A stretch of DNA of 64,000 nucleotides from Euleptes europaea (lineage: Eukaryota; Chordata; Lepidosauria; Squamata; Sphaerodactylidae): NCBI RefSeq assembly GCF_029931775.1, contig NC_079316.1, positions 66,776,064-66,840,063 of the forward strand, read 5' to 3'. This document shows, piece by piece, positions 1 through 9,405 of this stretch (within the stretch, counting starts at the first letter, position 1; each line of letters begins with the position of its first letter). Under the pieces are notes generated by a model. It did no database searches. It was not told where the DNA came from and saw nothing but the letters and a program-made list of their open reading frames with translations. The position numbers were made by a program, and so were the translations under genes.

Positions 1-179
1 CTTCAGGTTTTCCCTGAGATCAGTTAGGTTATTTTGATGCTTGCTCAAAACTGGTTTTCAAATGGTGACTTAAAGAATACATCTGCCTGGTCCCAAGTCC
101 AATGCAAAAGGAGAAATTCCACCCCCTCCTGCTCATTATGCATAGCTAGCTGCCTCTGTCCCTTTCCATGGTTTGCAAA

Positions 180-350
180 CTCCCAGGTGTCAGGTGTTGC
201 TTTGCACTGTTGCAAAGGTGTTGCATTGTGTGCTTGTGTTGCTTTGCAGTTGTATTGTTTTGCAAAATTCTTCACACCTGTCCCGCCCTTTGCATGTTTG
301 CAAAGGTGTTGCTTTGCAGTTGTGTTGCTTTGCAAAACTCTTAGCAGCTG
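180..350. repeat. Short minisatellite of a TTTGCAAAGGTGTTGC-type unit
   Basis: The unit GGTGTTGCTTTGCAGTTGT plus TTTGCAAAA and TCTT occurs at about 226-273 and 303-345, with degenerate copies at 188-225. The clean copies are about 75 bp apart. Confidence 0.6.
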
Positions 351-429
351 CCCCGCCCTTGCTCTCATCAGCTGTTTGTCGGGGCTGGGAGCTTTGTGCG
401 TGGGCGGGAAGCTCTGCTCAGAGATGCAC

Positions 430-760
430 ATTAAGCGTGGGGGGACCCCTTTCGGGGCCCATATCTCAGCCCCCCCTGACCCAATCTTTACAAAACTTGG
501 GGGGTCTGGCAAGAAGGGTCCTTTGAAGCTCCTCTGAAAGTTTGGGACCTCTACCCGCAAAAATCCCCCCCCAGAGCCGCGGAAAGGCGCGGTTGTGTTT
601 TTAATGGCTTTATTCGGCCGAATTTTTTTCCCGAACTTTGAATTTATGCCGAATTACACAGACGCAAAGTGGGGGAGTTCGGACTTCGGCATATCCCGAA
701 TCTAAACGGGCCAAATTCAGCCGAATCCAAACAATACCAAATTTTTTTTAATTCAACAGC
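430..760. repeat. Unclassified interspersed repeat (CCCCTGACCC.../TTCGGC-rich)
   Basis: Contains phrases (GGGGCCCATATCTCAGCCCC, CTGACCCAATCTTTAC) that recur in diverged form at 21,940-22,560. A downstream segment repeats TTCGGC/GCCGAA. The family was not identified. Confidence 0.5.
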
Positions 761-1529
761 TCTAGAGGGAACTGTTTCCTATCCAATGTAAGTCAAAACC
801 TAAAACAAGGCAGAAAGATTGCTGGAGGAAGAAGAGAGTGAATAGCACATGGCTTTCTTTCAGCATTCCTTCTGTTTTACCATCCCACGCATTTCCTGTC
901 TGCCAGTAACTGCCAATAAATGGCTAATTCCTTCTAGCAGTGCCAAGCCCATGAAATCTCTGCCTAAATGTGAATTCAAGGACAAGGCGTTGCCACAATT
1001 GGGTGTTTGGTTGGAGGTTAGCAGTGTGATGGACTTAAATTTGAGAAACTCTGTGCTGTAAGAAAAAGCACCAAATGAGATCACCGAAGGCCCGCATCAG
1101 CCCTGTGGTGAATGAGTGTGTTTGACATGTTTAGGAGGAGCAGGCTTCACATTTAGTTGCTGGTGGCAACTCTGCCCAAATAATGCAACCCTACAACAAT
1201 CCTTTGATAACAATTACTGTTTTTAAAGGGATCAGAAATACATATTTAATTTTCAGATCTCTCTTCTACCTCAGTGGAAGTAGTGAAATACCCTCCACCT
1301 GCCCTTGCTCAGCAAGGAAAAGAGAGGAACAGATTAAACAGATGATTTCCTCTCTCCAGATAAGAGGGCTTTGAATCAAAATGATTCAGTGGTGGGAGAG
1401 AAGAGAAAAAGACCAGTGACAAAAATAGCTATAAAGTAAACAGGAGGGTGGTGGTGGGGAAGCAACACAGAAGCAAACATCTTAATCCTGACATATATGC
1501 TGTTAGGACGGACCCATCTCAGCAGCAAA
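761..1529. other. Gene-free stretch, nothing recognised
   Basis: Ordinary AT-rich sequence. Short open frames have no recognisable domain and no splice context. Confidence 0.5.
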
Positions 1530-1745
1530 TGGATGTGTGTGTGTAAAGTGCTGTCAGGTCGCAGCTGACTTATGGCAACCCCTTATGGGATTTTCATGGC
1601 AAGATACTAACAGAGGTGGTTTGCCAGTGCCTTCCTCTGCATAGCAACCCGGTATTCCTTGGTGGTCTCCCATCCAAATACTAACCAGGGCTTAGCTTCC
1701 GAGATCTGACGAGATCGGGTGGTACCATGCTGCCTTCCCTCCTGC
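1530..1745 (-). mobile_element. 5S-rRNA-headed SINE with BovB-like tail
   Basis: On the - strand the head (right side, about 1,655-1,735) is 5S rRNA-like: GATCTCGTCAGATCTCGGAA, AGCTAAGC, and TTGGATGGGAGACCACCAAG. It is followed by GGCAAACCACCTCTG and a tail with GTTGCCATAAGTCAGCTG ending in (CA)n. This is the design of the squamate 5S-Sauria SINEs. Confidence 0.85.
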
Positions 1746-2089
1746 TAATGGATGAACACAACTATATTAGAATATTGGCCTGCATTGCCAAGACATTAAG
1801 GCTGCAATCTGGTGTGTGTGTGTGAAACTCTTTAAGAGCCGGCATGACCCCGCATCGGCATAGGTGTCACCTTATCATGGAATAAAGTGGCACCTACACC
1901 AGTGCGGGGGCAAATACATTGGCGCCAGGAAGCCACACTGCTGCGTGAAACTCTGCCCTGCCGGTTCTGCTATGCTGGCAGTGAAATCCTGGAAGTCAGA
2001 GCCCGTGCGGGGGGGGGGGCATTCCTGGGGGTGGAGCTGCCTTTAGGCAGCTTCCTAATCCCTTTGGACCAGGGAACACCCCCCTGAAC

Positions 2090-3154
2090 TGCGGCATGCC
2101 TGCAGCAACCTTTTTTAAAATCCTGGACAGTACAGATCTAGGTCAAACTGCTGACATCTTCATCCAAAACAAATGCCTGCCTGGGTTTTTTTTTAATGGC
2201 ATGCATGTCAATAAAGGCTGTCAGAAGGGGGGTGGGGAGAAAGGAATATTTGACCCAGAAGATGTCATTATGACCATACAATATTCTTCTCCAGTGAAGT
2301 CCTCTTCATGGATTGGAGTTGGTGTACACAGTATATGAGTCATCATCACCTAATATAAGCCAATGAGGTATTTCCCGCCTCTCTCTTCAGTCCTCCATTG
2401 CAAGGACAAATGCAAAAGGTCTGCTTGTCCTCCTTTTTGGCTTACTGTGGCGCCAAATTGTTCTGTACTCTGAATCTGTCAAGGGAGGGGGTCAGGGAGG
2501 TGCATCTCTCTTGCTGAATCTGCTAAATTTCTCTGTGCCAGAGAGCCGTCAGCAACAGTCCTGACAGTCCCGAAGTAGGACATTTCCTCTCTGCATAACT
2601 TTCAGCCACTTCTATCAGCTCCTTAAGAAGAAAATTAAATAAAATTGCTGCAAAAATGCAGGCATCACACCTTGAATAATAAACTAGGAGGCATTATGCG
2701 AACACATGGAAATCTGCACATTGTGCATCTAATTGTATTTATTCCTAGAGTTTATGCTCTAGTTCAGGATTTTGGAATGTTTAATGCTGAAATCTAACTG
2801 CAGAAACATCATTGTTACAGGAGTGTTCATAATTATAAACAAACTTTAAAAGATTTTATGCCAGCCACTCATTTCGGAATGTGGGAATTTGTAAATGCTA
2901 ATGCTTGAAATCAAGTAACAAGAAATTAACCACCGTTTCTTAGGAAATCTTGTTCTTAGAGTTTACCAACCTTATCTGAAACCAGATGTGTTTAAGGCAG
3001 ATGTTACATGGTAACAAAAATGGTTAATTAAACCTGGGGTTGCAGTCCCAACTCACTTTCAGCCATGAAGTTCCATACATGAAGAATTCATCTCCTCCAC
3101 ATTTCCAAAATAACAATCTCTTTATTGCCAGTGGGCTAAACTAATATAAAATCT
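2090..3154. other. Gene-free stretch, nothing recognised
   Basis: No gene or classified repeat was seen. A G-run lies at 2,008-2,018 just before it and a T-run at about 2,187. Confidence 0.45.
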
Positions 3155-3455
3155 CCATGGTATTTTGACCCTAGAAGCTAAAATGACTAAACTGAGGCTG
3201 TCGTATTTTGGTCACGTCATGAGACGACAAGAGTCACTGGAAAAGACCGTCATGATAGGAAAAGTTGAGGGCAGCAGGAAAAGAGGAAGACCCAACAAGA
3301 GATGGATTGACTCAATAAAGGAAGCCACAGCCTTCAATTTGCAAGATCTGAGCAAGGCTGTCAGAGATAGGACATTTTGGAGGACTTTCATTCATAGGGT
3401 CGCCATGAGTCGGAAACGACTTGACGGCACTTAACACACACACACACATTTTGAT
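3155..3455 (+). mobile_element. BovB (RTE) LINE, 3' end
   Basis: Encodes the C-terminus of the BovB reverse-transcriptase [41 protein letters not shown], and [16 protein letters not shown]. The typical end GGGTCGCCATGAGTCGGAAA and a (CA)n tail follow. It is 5'-truncated, with only about 90 codons left. BovB is known to have spread horizontally among squamates and ruminants. Confidence 0.92.
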
Positions 3456-3745
3456 TACATGGGTGTTGCATATTTTTGTTGCCGTTTGCTGGCTCTGTGC
3501 TGCAGTTATTACTGCTTATGATATAAAACTAAAGATAGTCTGAGATATGATCTAAAAGCAAACTGTGCTAAAATTTCTGTTCTTGATTCTAAACATCGAG
3601 TCTCAGGCAGATGAATAAAACATTAGTTTTTTAAAAAAAAAGGACAATTATTTTTATACAAACACATATTTACACATGCAATTCAAGTTTAATCACACAG
3701 GCCCTCCATGTCTATGCTGCTTGAGGTTGCTAGCACTTCTAATAA

Positions 3746-3782
3746 TAACAACAACAACAACAACAACAACAATAAATAAATG
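3746..3782. repeat. (AAC)n/(AAT)n microsatellite
   Basis: AATAATAACAACAACAAC-type run directly before a hAT-type MITE. Confidence 0.9.
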
Positions 3783-3802
3783 AAATGGTGGTGCCTAGGG
3801 AT

Positions 3803-4006
3803 GAGGGTTACCAGGTTCCTCTTCACCACCGGTGGGAGGTTTTTGGGGTGGAGCCTTAGGAGGGCAGGGTTTGGAGAGGGGAGGGACTTCAGTGCCATAG
3901 TCCAATTGCCAAAGCGGCCATTTTCTCCAGGTGAACTGATCTCTATCGGCTGGAGATCATTTGTAATAGCAGATCTCTGGCTAGTACCTGGAGGTTGGCA
4001 ACCCTA
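3803..4006. mobile_element. hAT-type MITE, about 204 bp
   Basis: Terminal inverted repeats of the form TAGGGTTGCCA, flanked by a perfect 8-bp duplication CTAGGGAT (3,795-3,802 and 4,007-4,014). The body has CTGGAGATC-type inverted motifs and AAAATGGCCGCTTTGGC (read on the other strand). It has no coding capacity. Confidence 0.85.
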
Positions 4007-4283
4007 CTAGGGATGGAGTCTTCTGGGTCGGGGGCAGAAATTAGAGAACGTCTGGTGATAGAGCTGTTAGATTCACAGAAGGCAGGGCTGGTGCTCTGGC
4101 TAAGTCATCAAAGTGACTGCTTGGCTTGGCACAATGAGAAGGCCCAGCTGCTTTCAGCCTTCTGTGGGTTGGGAGGGGACTGGTGGTGTCCCTTCCTGAG
4201 CTGGAAGTGGTGCAAGCCCAGAAGTTGATGGCCCCAACAGAACAAGCTCAGAGCAAAAGAAAACTCTTTACTTATTCTATACA

Positions 4284-4460
4284 TAGGGTTGCCAGCCTCC
4301 AGGTACTAGCTGGAGATCTCCTGATATTACAACTGATCTCCAGCCGATAGAGATCAGATCACCTGGAGAAAATGGCTGCTTTGGCTATTGGACTCTATGG
4401 CACTGAAGTCCCTCCCCTCCACAAACCCCACCCTCCTCAGGCCCCACCCAAATATACAGT
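4284..4460. mobile_element. hAT-type MITE, one end missing
   Basis: Starts TAGGGTTGCCAGCCTCCAGG and follows the same family through AAAATGGCTGCTTTGGC and CCCTCCTCAGGCCCCACCC, then stops before the far terminal repeat. Confidence 0.8.
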
Positions 4461-4564
4461 TTTTTTGGGGGAGGGGTGAAAAGCTCAGAAGGGAAAACTA
4501 TTCTTGCCTTTTGCTCTCCTGAAAGCAAAACAAAACCAAACCCCAAAACAAAACCTTGTCCAGT

Positions 4565-4779
4565 TAGGGTTGCCAGCTTCAGGTTGGGAAATACCTGGAG
4601 ATGTTGGGGTGGAGCCTGAGGAGGCCAGGGTTTGGGGAGGGGAGGGACTTCAACGGGGTATAATGCCTTAGAGACCCCCTTCCAAAGAAGCCATTTTCTC
4701 CAGGGGAACTGATCTCTGTTACCTGGAGATCAATTGTAATAGCAAATCTCCAGCCCCCACCTGGAGGTTGGCAACCCTA
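4565..4779. mobile_element. hAT-type MITE, subfamily variant, about 215 bp
   Basis: TAGGGTTGCCA at both ends (inverted). The flanking 8-bp duplication TGTCCAGT/TGTCCAGA differs at one base. The internal sequence (CACCTGGAGGTTGG, CCCCTTCCAAAGAAGCC) differs from the other copies. Confidence 0.82.
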
Positions 4780-4789
4780 TGTCCAGACC

Positions 4790-5929
4790 ATCTTTTCACC
4801 TGGCACTAGATTTTCAGTGGGCCCTGATGTCTGACTTTTCTGCTTGCATGTTCATTTCCCAGTGACAGATTTTTCCATATTCAGCATTATTCTACTCATT
4901 TCTGCTCTCTGTTTGACACCTGTCACTTATTTTGTTCTGTAATAAACACTCATTTCTAAATTTAAGGAAGCTGGAAGATATTGGATTTGCACAGGTTTAT
5001 TCATATTTATTTGTATAAAGTAGTGTGCATGGAGCACTGCAGAAGACCACATTTGGACAGATACCCCTGAACCTGCCTGCATGCTTGAAAACTTCAGGAA
5101 AATTTACACCTTTTTTTAAAGCAATTACATATTTAAGATGGCTCTTCAGCTAATGTGGCACCTCATCAGATCATGCTTTTATTTATTTTTAAGTGGCATA
5201 TGAGATGGGCATAAAATGAAGCAAAATTATGGATTCTCAGATGTGGCCTGAGATTACAAGTTCTCTGTTTGAAAAAATCCAAAAGCTACAAAGATATATG
5301 AAGAATTCAGAGTTCCTCCTAGTATCACACTAGCAGAGCAGCAAACTGATCACACAGCTGTCAAACTTGCAACAATACATATGGCATTAAATATTAGATA
5401 TACATGGAACAGGAAAAGTATTTTTACTCTTTGCAAACATTTGATTGTTGTACACCAGTGTTTTTCATCAGTTTAACTGCTACCCAGAAATGCTGTATTT
5501 AATTAGGTAATACTAGTACAGTGTTTTCAAGATAGCCAGCCTGAATATTCACTAAGTTATGCCAGTTAAACATCAACATTAACTCTAATCACCATGGTGA
5601 TACACATTTCATAAAACAGATTAGGTACTTTACCTGCATAAGGATGTGGAAAGCATGCAGATCAACCCTGAGTTTCCATACAGATTTAAAGTTTGTTGGA
5701 CTTTTTGGACACAATACACTAGATGGAAATATCACTATTGATATCATTATAACAATTATTTTCACATTATGTTTCCCAAAAGGACCTAGTTTCAGACTGC
5801 AACTCATGTTAGGAGGTGAAGTTGTTCATAATTCTGAAAGGTCTGTAAGGAAAAAAACAAACCTGCTTCTCTGTTCCCAGCCATCTTTCTTCCCATTTCC
5901 CCCATTGTTACACTTTTAGATTGCAAGCT
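4790..5929. other. Gene-free stretch, nothing recognised
   Basis: AT-rich sequence. The longest open frames (72-91 codons near 5,589-5,919) show no known domain. Confidence 0.45.
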
Positions 5930-6025
5930 CATATGAACATAAGAACAACATCTAGTTCAGCATCCTGTTTTCAACAGTGGCCAGCCGGGTACCATCAGGA
6001 AACCCACAAGGCCTTCCCTGTTGTT
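5930..6025 (-). mobile_element. LINE 3'-end fragment (CR1/L2-type)
   Basis: Reads CATATGAACATAAGAACAAC, then a decayed version of the block CAGTGGCCAACCAGGTGCC. This is the reverse complement of the 3' end seen at 50,865-50,985. Confidence 0.6.
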
Positions 6026-6032
6026 TGCCCTC

Positions 6033-6190
6033 TATAGGTGGTGTCACCAACCTCCAGTTGGCACCTGAATATCTCCTGCTATTACAATTGATCTCCAGAT
6101 GACCAAGATCAGTTCCCCTGGAGAAAATGGCTACTGTTAGGAGTGGGCTGTATGGCATTATACCCTGCTGAGCTCCCCCCCTCCTTAGGG
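6033..6190. mobile_element. Old hAT-type MITE fragment
   Basis: Matches the MITE family through ACAATTGATCTCCAGATGAC, CCTGGAGAAAATGGCTACT and the pyrimidine-rich far side. The ends are decayed. Confidence 0.65.
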
Positions 6191-6605
6191 CTGTGACACA
6201 ATAACATATTTCTAAATAGTAGGTAGGGAGGAGTGAGATATTTTGTTTCTGATCAGTTCAAATTTTGACTTCAATTACAGTCTGTGGTTTTGCTCACTTC
6301 CTGGATTGATCTACTCTGTCGTTTTCAGGGCAACCTTAGTTTCAACCATAATTACATAGGTATTTCTCTCTAGAATGTCTTTTGAAATGCATAATTCTAT
6401 AATTACATGCTACATAGATACACAATGTGAATTGTTGTCTGTGGCCGGGCTTACCATCTTGGTTGATGTGCTATACATGCACTTCATTTTTTGTCATTGG
6501 TTGTGTGTGGCACTGTTGTAGTCTGGATTGTGTTAGTTTGTCCTGTGAATGGCCAGAATTCATGTGTGGATGCTTTTGCCAAGTGGCACGAGGCCTATCA
6601 GCATA

Positions 6606-7025
6606 TGTTTATTTATTTATTTTGCTGTCAAGTCACAGTTGAGTTATGGTGACCCCATAGGGTTTTCAAGGCAAGAGAAAATCAGAGGTGGCTTGTCATT
6701 GCTTGCCTCTGGGTTGCCAATCTAGGGTTGCCAATCTCCAGGTGGTGAGTGGAGATCTCCCGCTATTACAACTGATCTCCAGGTGACAGAGATCAGTTCC
6801 CCTGGAGAAAATGGCTGCTTTGGCAATTGGACTCTATGGCACTGAAGCCCCTCCCTTCTCCTCCTCAGGCTCCACCCCCCAAAATCTCCATGTATTTCCC
6901 AACCCACAGCTGGCAAACCTAGTATTGATCCTGATATTCCTTGGTGGTCTCCCATCCAAATACCAACCAGGGCAGACCCTGCTTAGCTTCTAAGATCAGA
7001 CGAGATCTGGGCCATCCAGGTCAGA
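6606..7025 (-). mobile_element. 5S-headed SINE, split by a MITE
   Basis: The tail part at 6,606-6,720 (AAGTCACAGTTGAGTTATGG, CAGAGGTGGCTTG) and the 5S-like head at 6,930-7,020 (ATTCCTTGGTGGTCTCCC, CTTCTAAGATCAGACGAGAT) belong to one SINE on the - strand, interrupted by the MITE at 6,723-6,921. Confidence 0.8.
6723..6921. mobile_element. hAT-type MITE nested in the 5S-headed SINE
   Basis: Starts TAGGGTTGCCAATCTCCAGG and ends CTGGCAAACCTA (inverted). No clear target duplication remains. It is younger than the SINE it interrupts. Confidence 0.78.
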
Positions 7026-7429
7026 ACCTACTAGTTGTGCACCTTATTAATACAGTTTTAGACGAATCACTGTCTTGTTATGCTACATGCACCAGTTGGA
7101 TGTATAAACTGTCATTTAGTGCATTGGTGCTATGAAGCACTCCGCATTTTAAGAATGTATCACAATACTCACTATTGCTCTCCAGACCATTTATTTGCTG
7201 TACATAAAATCTGTACCCAACTCAATCTAAACTCTACAATTCGTGCAGGAATAGCTGCGCACCGGCTCACCCGAGCAACCACTCTTTGCTGTACCGCTGC
7301 AAGCACGCTGCTCTCTTTCAATGGAGAGCATTTCCTAAATTTATTGCATCTCGCCTGCAGCGTTTTTGTTTTGTTGGGCAGATGACCCAACAAAATGTTT
7401 GAAATGAACCCTCCACGGCGTCTCTCCGC

Positions 7430-7655
7430 TGTGTGTGTGTAAAGTGACTTCAATTCGCAGCCGACTTATGGCGACCCCTTTTTGGGGCTTTCATGGCAAG
7501 AGACCATCAGAGGTGGTTTGCCAGTGCCTTCCTCTGCCCAGCAACCCTGGTCTTCCTCGGCGGTCCCCCATCCCAATACGAACCAGGGCTGACCCTGCTT
7601 AGCTTCTGAGATCTGACCAGATCAGGCTAGCCTGGGCCGTCCAGGTCAGGGCGTC
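7430..7655 (-). mobile_element. 5S-headed SINE at the edge of the INPP5F promoter
   Basis: A full-length-looking copy: (GTGTGT)n AAAGTGACTTCAATTCGCAG at the tail side, GGTTTGCCAGTGCCTTCCTC in the middle, and a 5S-like head (TGCTTAGCTTCTGAGATCTG) at the right. It is rich in CpG, so probably fairly young. It points away from INPP5F. Confidence 0.85.
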
Positions 7656-7659
7656 TCTC

Positions 7660-8130
7660 CGCTACGCCTTTAAGAAGGAAAAAAAAAGAAGGTCCGGCGG
7701 ATGTAGTCACGTGGTCGGCGCGCCGGAACCCGCCGGCGGCGCCGAAGCGCCCACAGGAACGGCGGCAGCGTCAACAGAGGCGGGGCGAAGGGAGGAGGGC
7801 GAGGAAGGAGAGGGGGGCAGAGGCCGCGCGCCGGCTGTGCGCGTCCCCGCCGGCCCTCCCAGGATCAGCGGCGCTGCTGCTGCTGCTGCGGGGAGAGCGC
7901 GGCGTCCCTCCTCCGCGGCCGGCCGAGGCGCGCTCCTCCCTCCCTCCCTCCCTCCCCCCCCGCGGCCCGGCATGGAGCTCTTCCAAGCCAAGGACCACTA
8001 CATCCTCCAGCAGGGCGAGCGGGCGCTCTGGGGCCACCGCGCCGACGGCAGCCTCCAGCTCCGTCCCGGTGAGTCAGGCGGGCGGCGGGGGGTGGGGGCC
8101 GGCCCGGGGAAGGAGGCGCGGGTCCGGAAG
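7660..8130 (+). promoter_or_regulatory. INPP5F: CpG-rich promoter and 5' UTR of INPP5F
   Basis: A sharp rise in G+C and CpG density surrounds the start codon, with many GGCGG/CCGCC boxes and no clear TATA box, as for a housekeeping CpG-island promoter. The transcription start cannot be fixed from sequence. A 5S-headed SINE ends almost at its upstream edge. Confidence 0.8.
7972..8068 (+). CDS. INPP5F: INPP5F coding exon 1
   Basis: Encodes residues 1-32 and the first base of codon 33, starting [10 protein letters not shown]. The donor is GTGAGT. The exon sits inside the CpG-rich promoter segment. The reading frame stays open upstream to an ATG at 7,711, but the family start is at 7,972. Confidence 0.95.
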
Positions 8131-9371
8131 AGGGGTCTCCCTCCTCTCCTCTCCTCCCTTTCCCCGCACCCATCTCTCCCCTGGGCATCCCAGGCTCTTC
8201 TGCCTGCCACGCCTGACCCCATCACGCCTGCGGTTCACATGGACATACTGATGCTTGTCTGAATTCACTCTCCTCTCCTTAAAGACGGGTGGGTTCACAT
8301 TCTAGCTGCATCTGAAGAAGTGAGCTGTGGCTCACGAAAGCTCACACCCTGCCAGAAAAATATTTTTAGAAAAGAGCAAGAGTCCAGTAGCACCTTAAAG
8401 ACTAACAAGAATATTTTCTGGCAGGGTATATGAGCTTTCGTGAGCCACAGTATCTGAAGAAGTGAGCTGTGGCTCACGAAAGCTCAGATACCCTGCCAGA
8501 AAATATTCTTGTTAGGCTTTAAGGTGCTCCTGGACTCTTGCTCTTTTCTACTACTGCAGACAGACTAACACGGCAACCCACTGAGAAAATATTTTTGTTA
8601 GTCGTTAAGGTGCTACTGGACTTCTGCTCTGGCAGAAAATATCTTTGTTAGTCTTTAAGGTGCGACTGGACTCGTGCCCTTTTCTACTACTGCAGACAGA
8701 CTAACACAGCTACCCACTAAGAAAATATCTTTGTTAGTCTTTAAGGTGCTACTGGTCCGGACTCTTGCCCTTGTCTACTACTGTGAATTATCCCTTTCCA
8801 AGGTAATGCTGAGGGCGGCCCTCGGCGGCAGGGGGCGCACCTGCTTTGGGACCGGCTGGGCAGGCTGGTTTATTTTTTGGGTGTGTGTGTGTTGGGTGTT
8901 CTCGCAGTGGGAGGGGGGAGTTGCTGGAGCATCTCAGGTGGGCAGGAGAAAGGTGGGCGCTTTTGAGAGGAGCGAGTCTGCTTGCAACGGCGAGTCTCGG
9001 GCTTGAGGGGGAAGAGGAGGCGGCCGGCGAGGGCTGGGAAGCAGGTTCTTCGAAGGAGAGGCCTGGGATGGGCAAGCGCTCGGTGTGTTGGGTGCCCTGG
9101 GGGCATTTTGGGCCGGTGAGGCGGTTGGCTGGGTCTTGCAATTGGCGAAGTGGTTAACAGTGCAATCCTAAGGAGAGTTACTCCAGTCTACGACCATTGA
9201 AAAGTTGAGGGCAGCAGGAAAAGAGGACGACCCAAGAAGAGATGGATGGACTCAATAAAGGAAGCCACTGCCTTCAATTTGCAAGATCTGAGCAGGGCTA
9301 TTAAAGATAGGACATTTTGGAGGACTTTCATTCATAGGGTCGCCATGAGTCGGAAGCGACTTGACGGCACT

Positions 9372-9405
<34 letters not shown>

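Noticed and set aside
180-350. CRISPR-like array
   Set aside because: The repeats are few, degenerate and unevenly spaced, and this is vertebrate DNA; it is a minisatellite.
45-560. Overlapping 167- and 171-codon frames on both strands
   Set aside because: They cross a minisatellite and a repeat. The composition is low-complexity and neither matches a protein family.
7555-7650. 5S rRNA gene
   Set aside because: Only a diverged part of 5S rRNA is present, joined to a BovB-like tail and repeated at several places; it is a SINE head.
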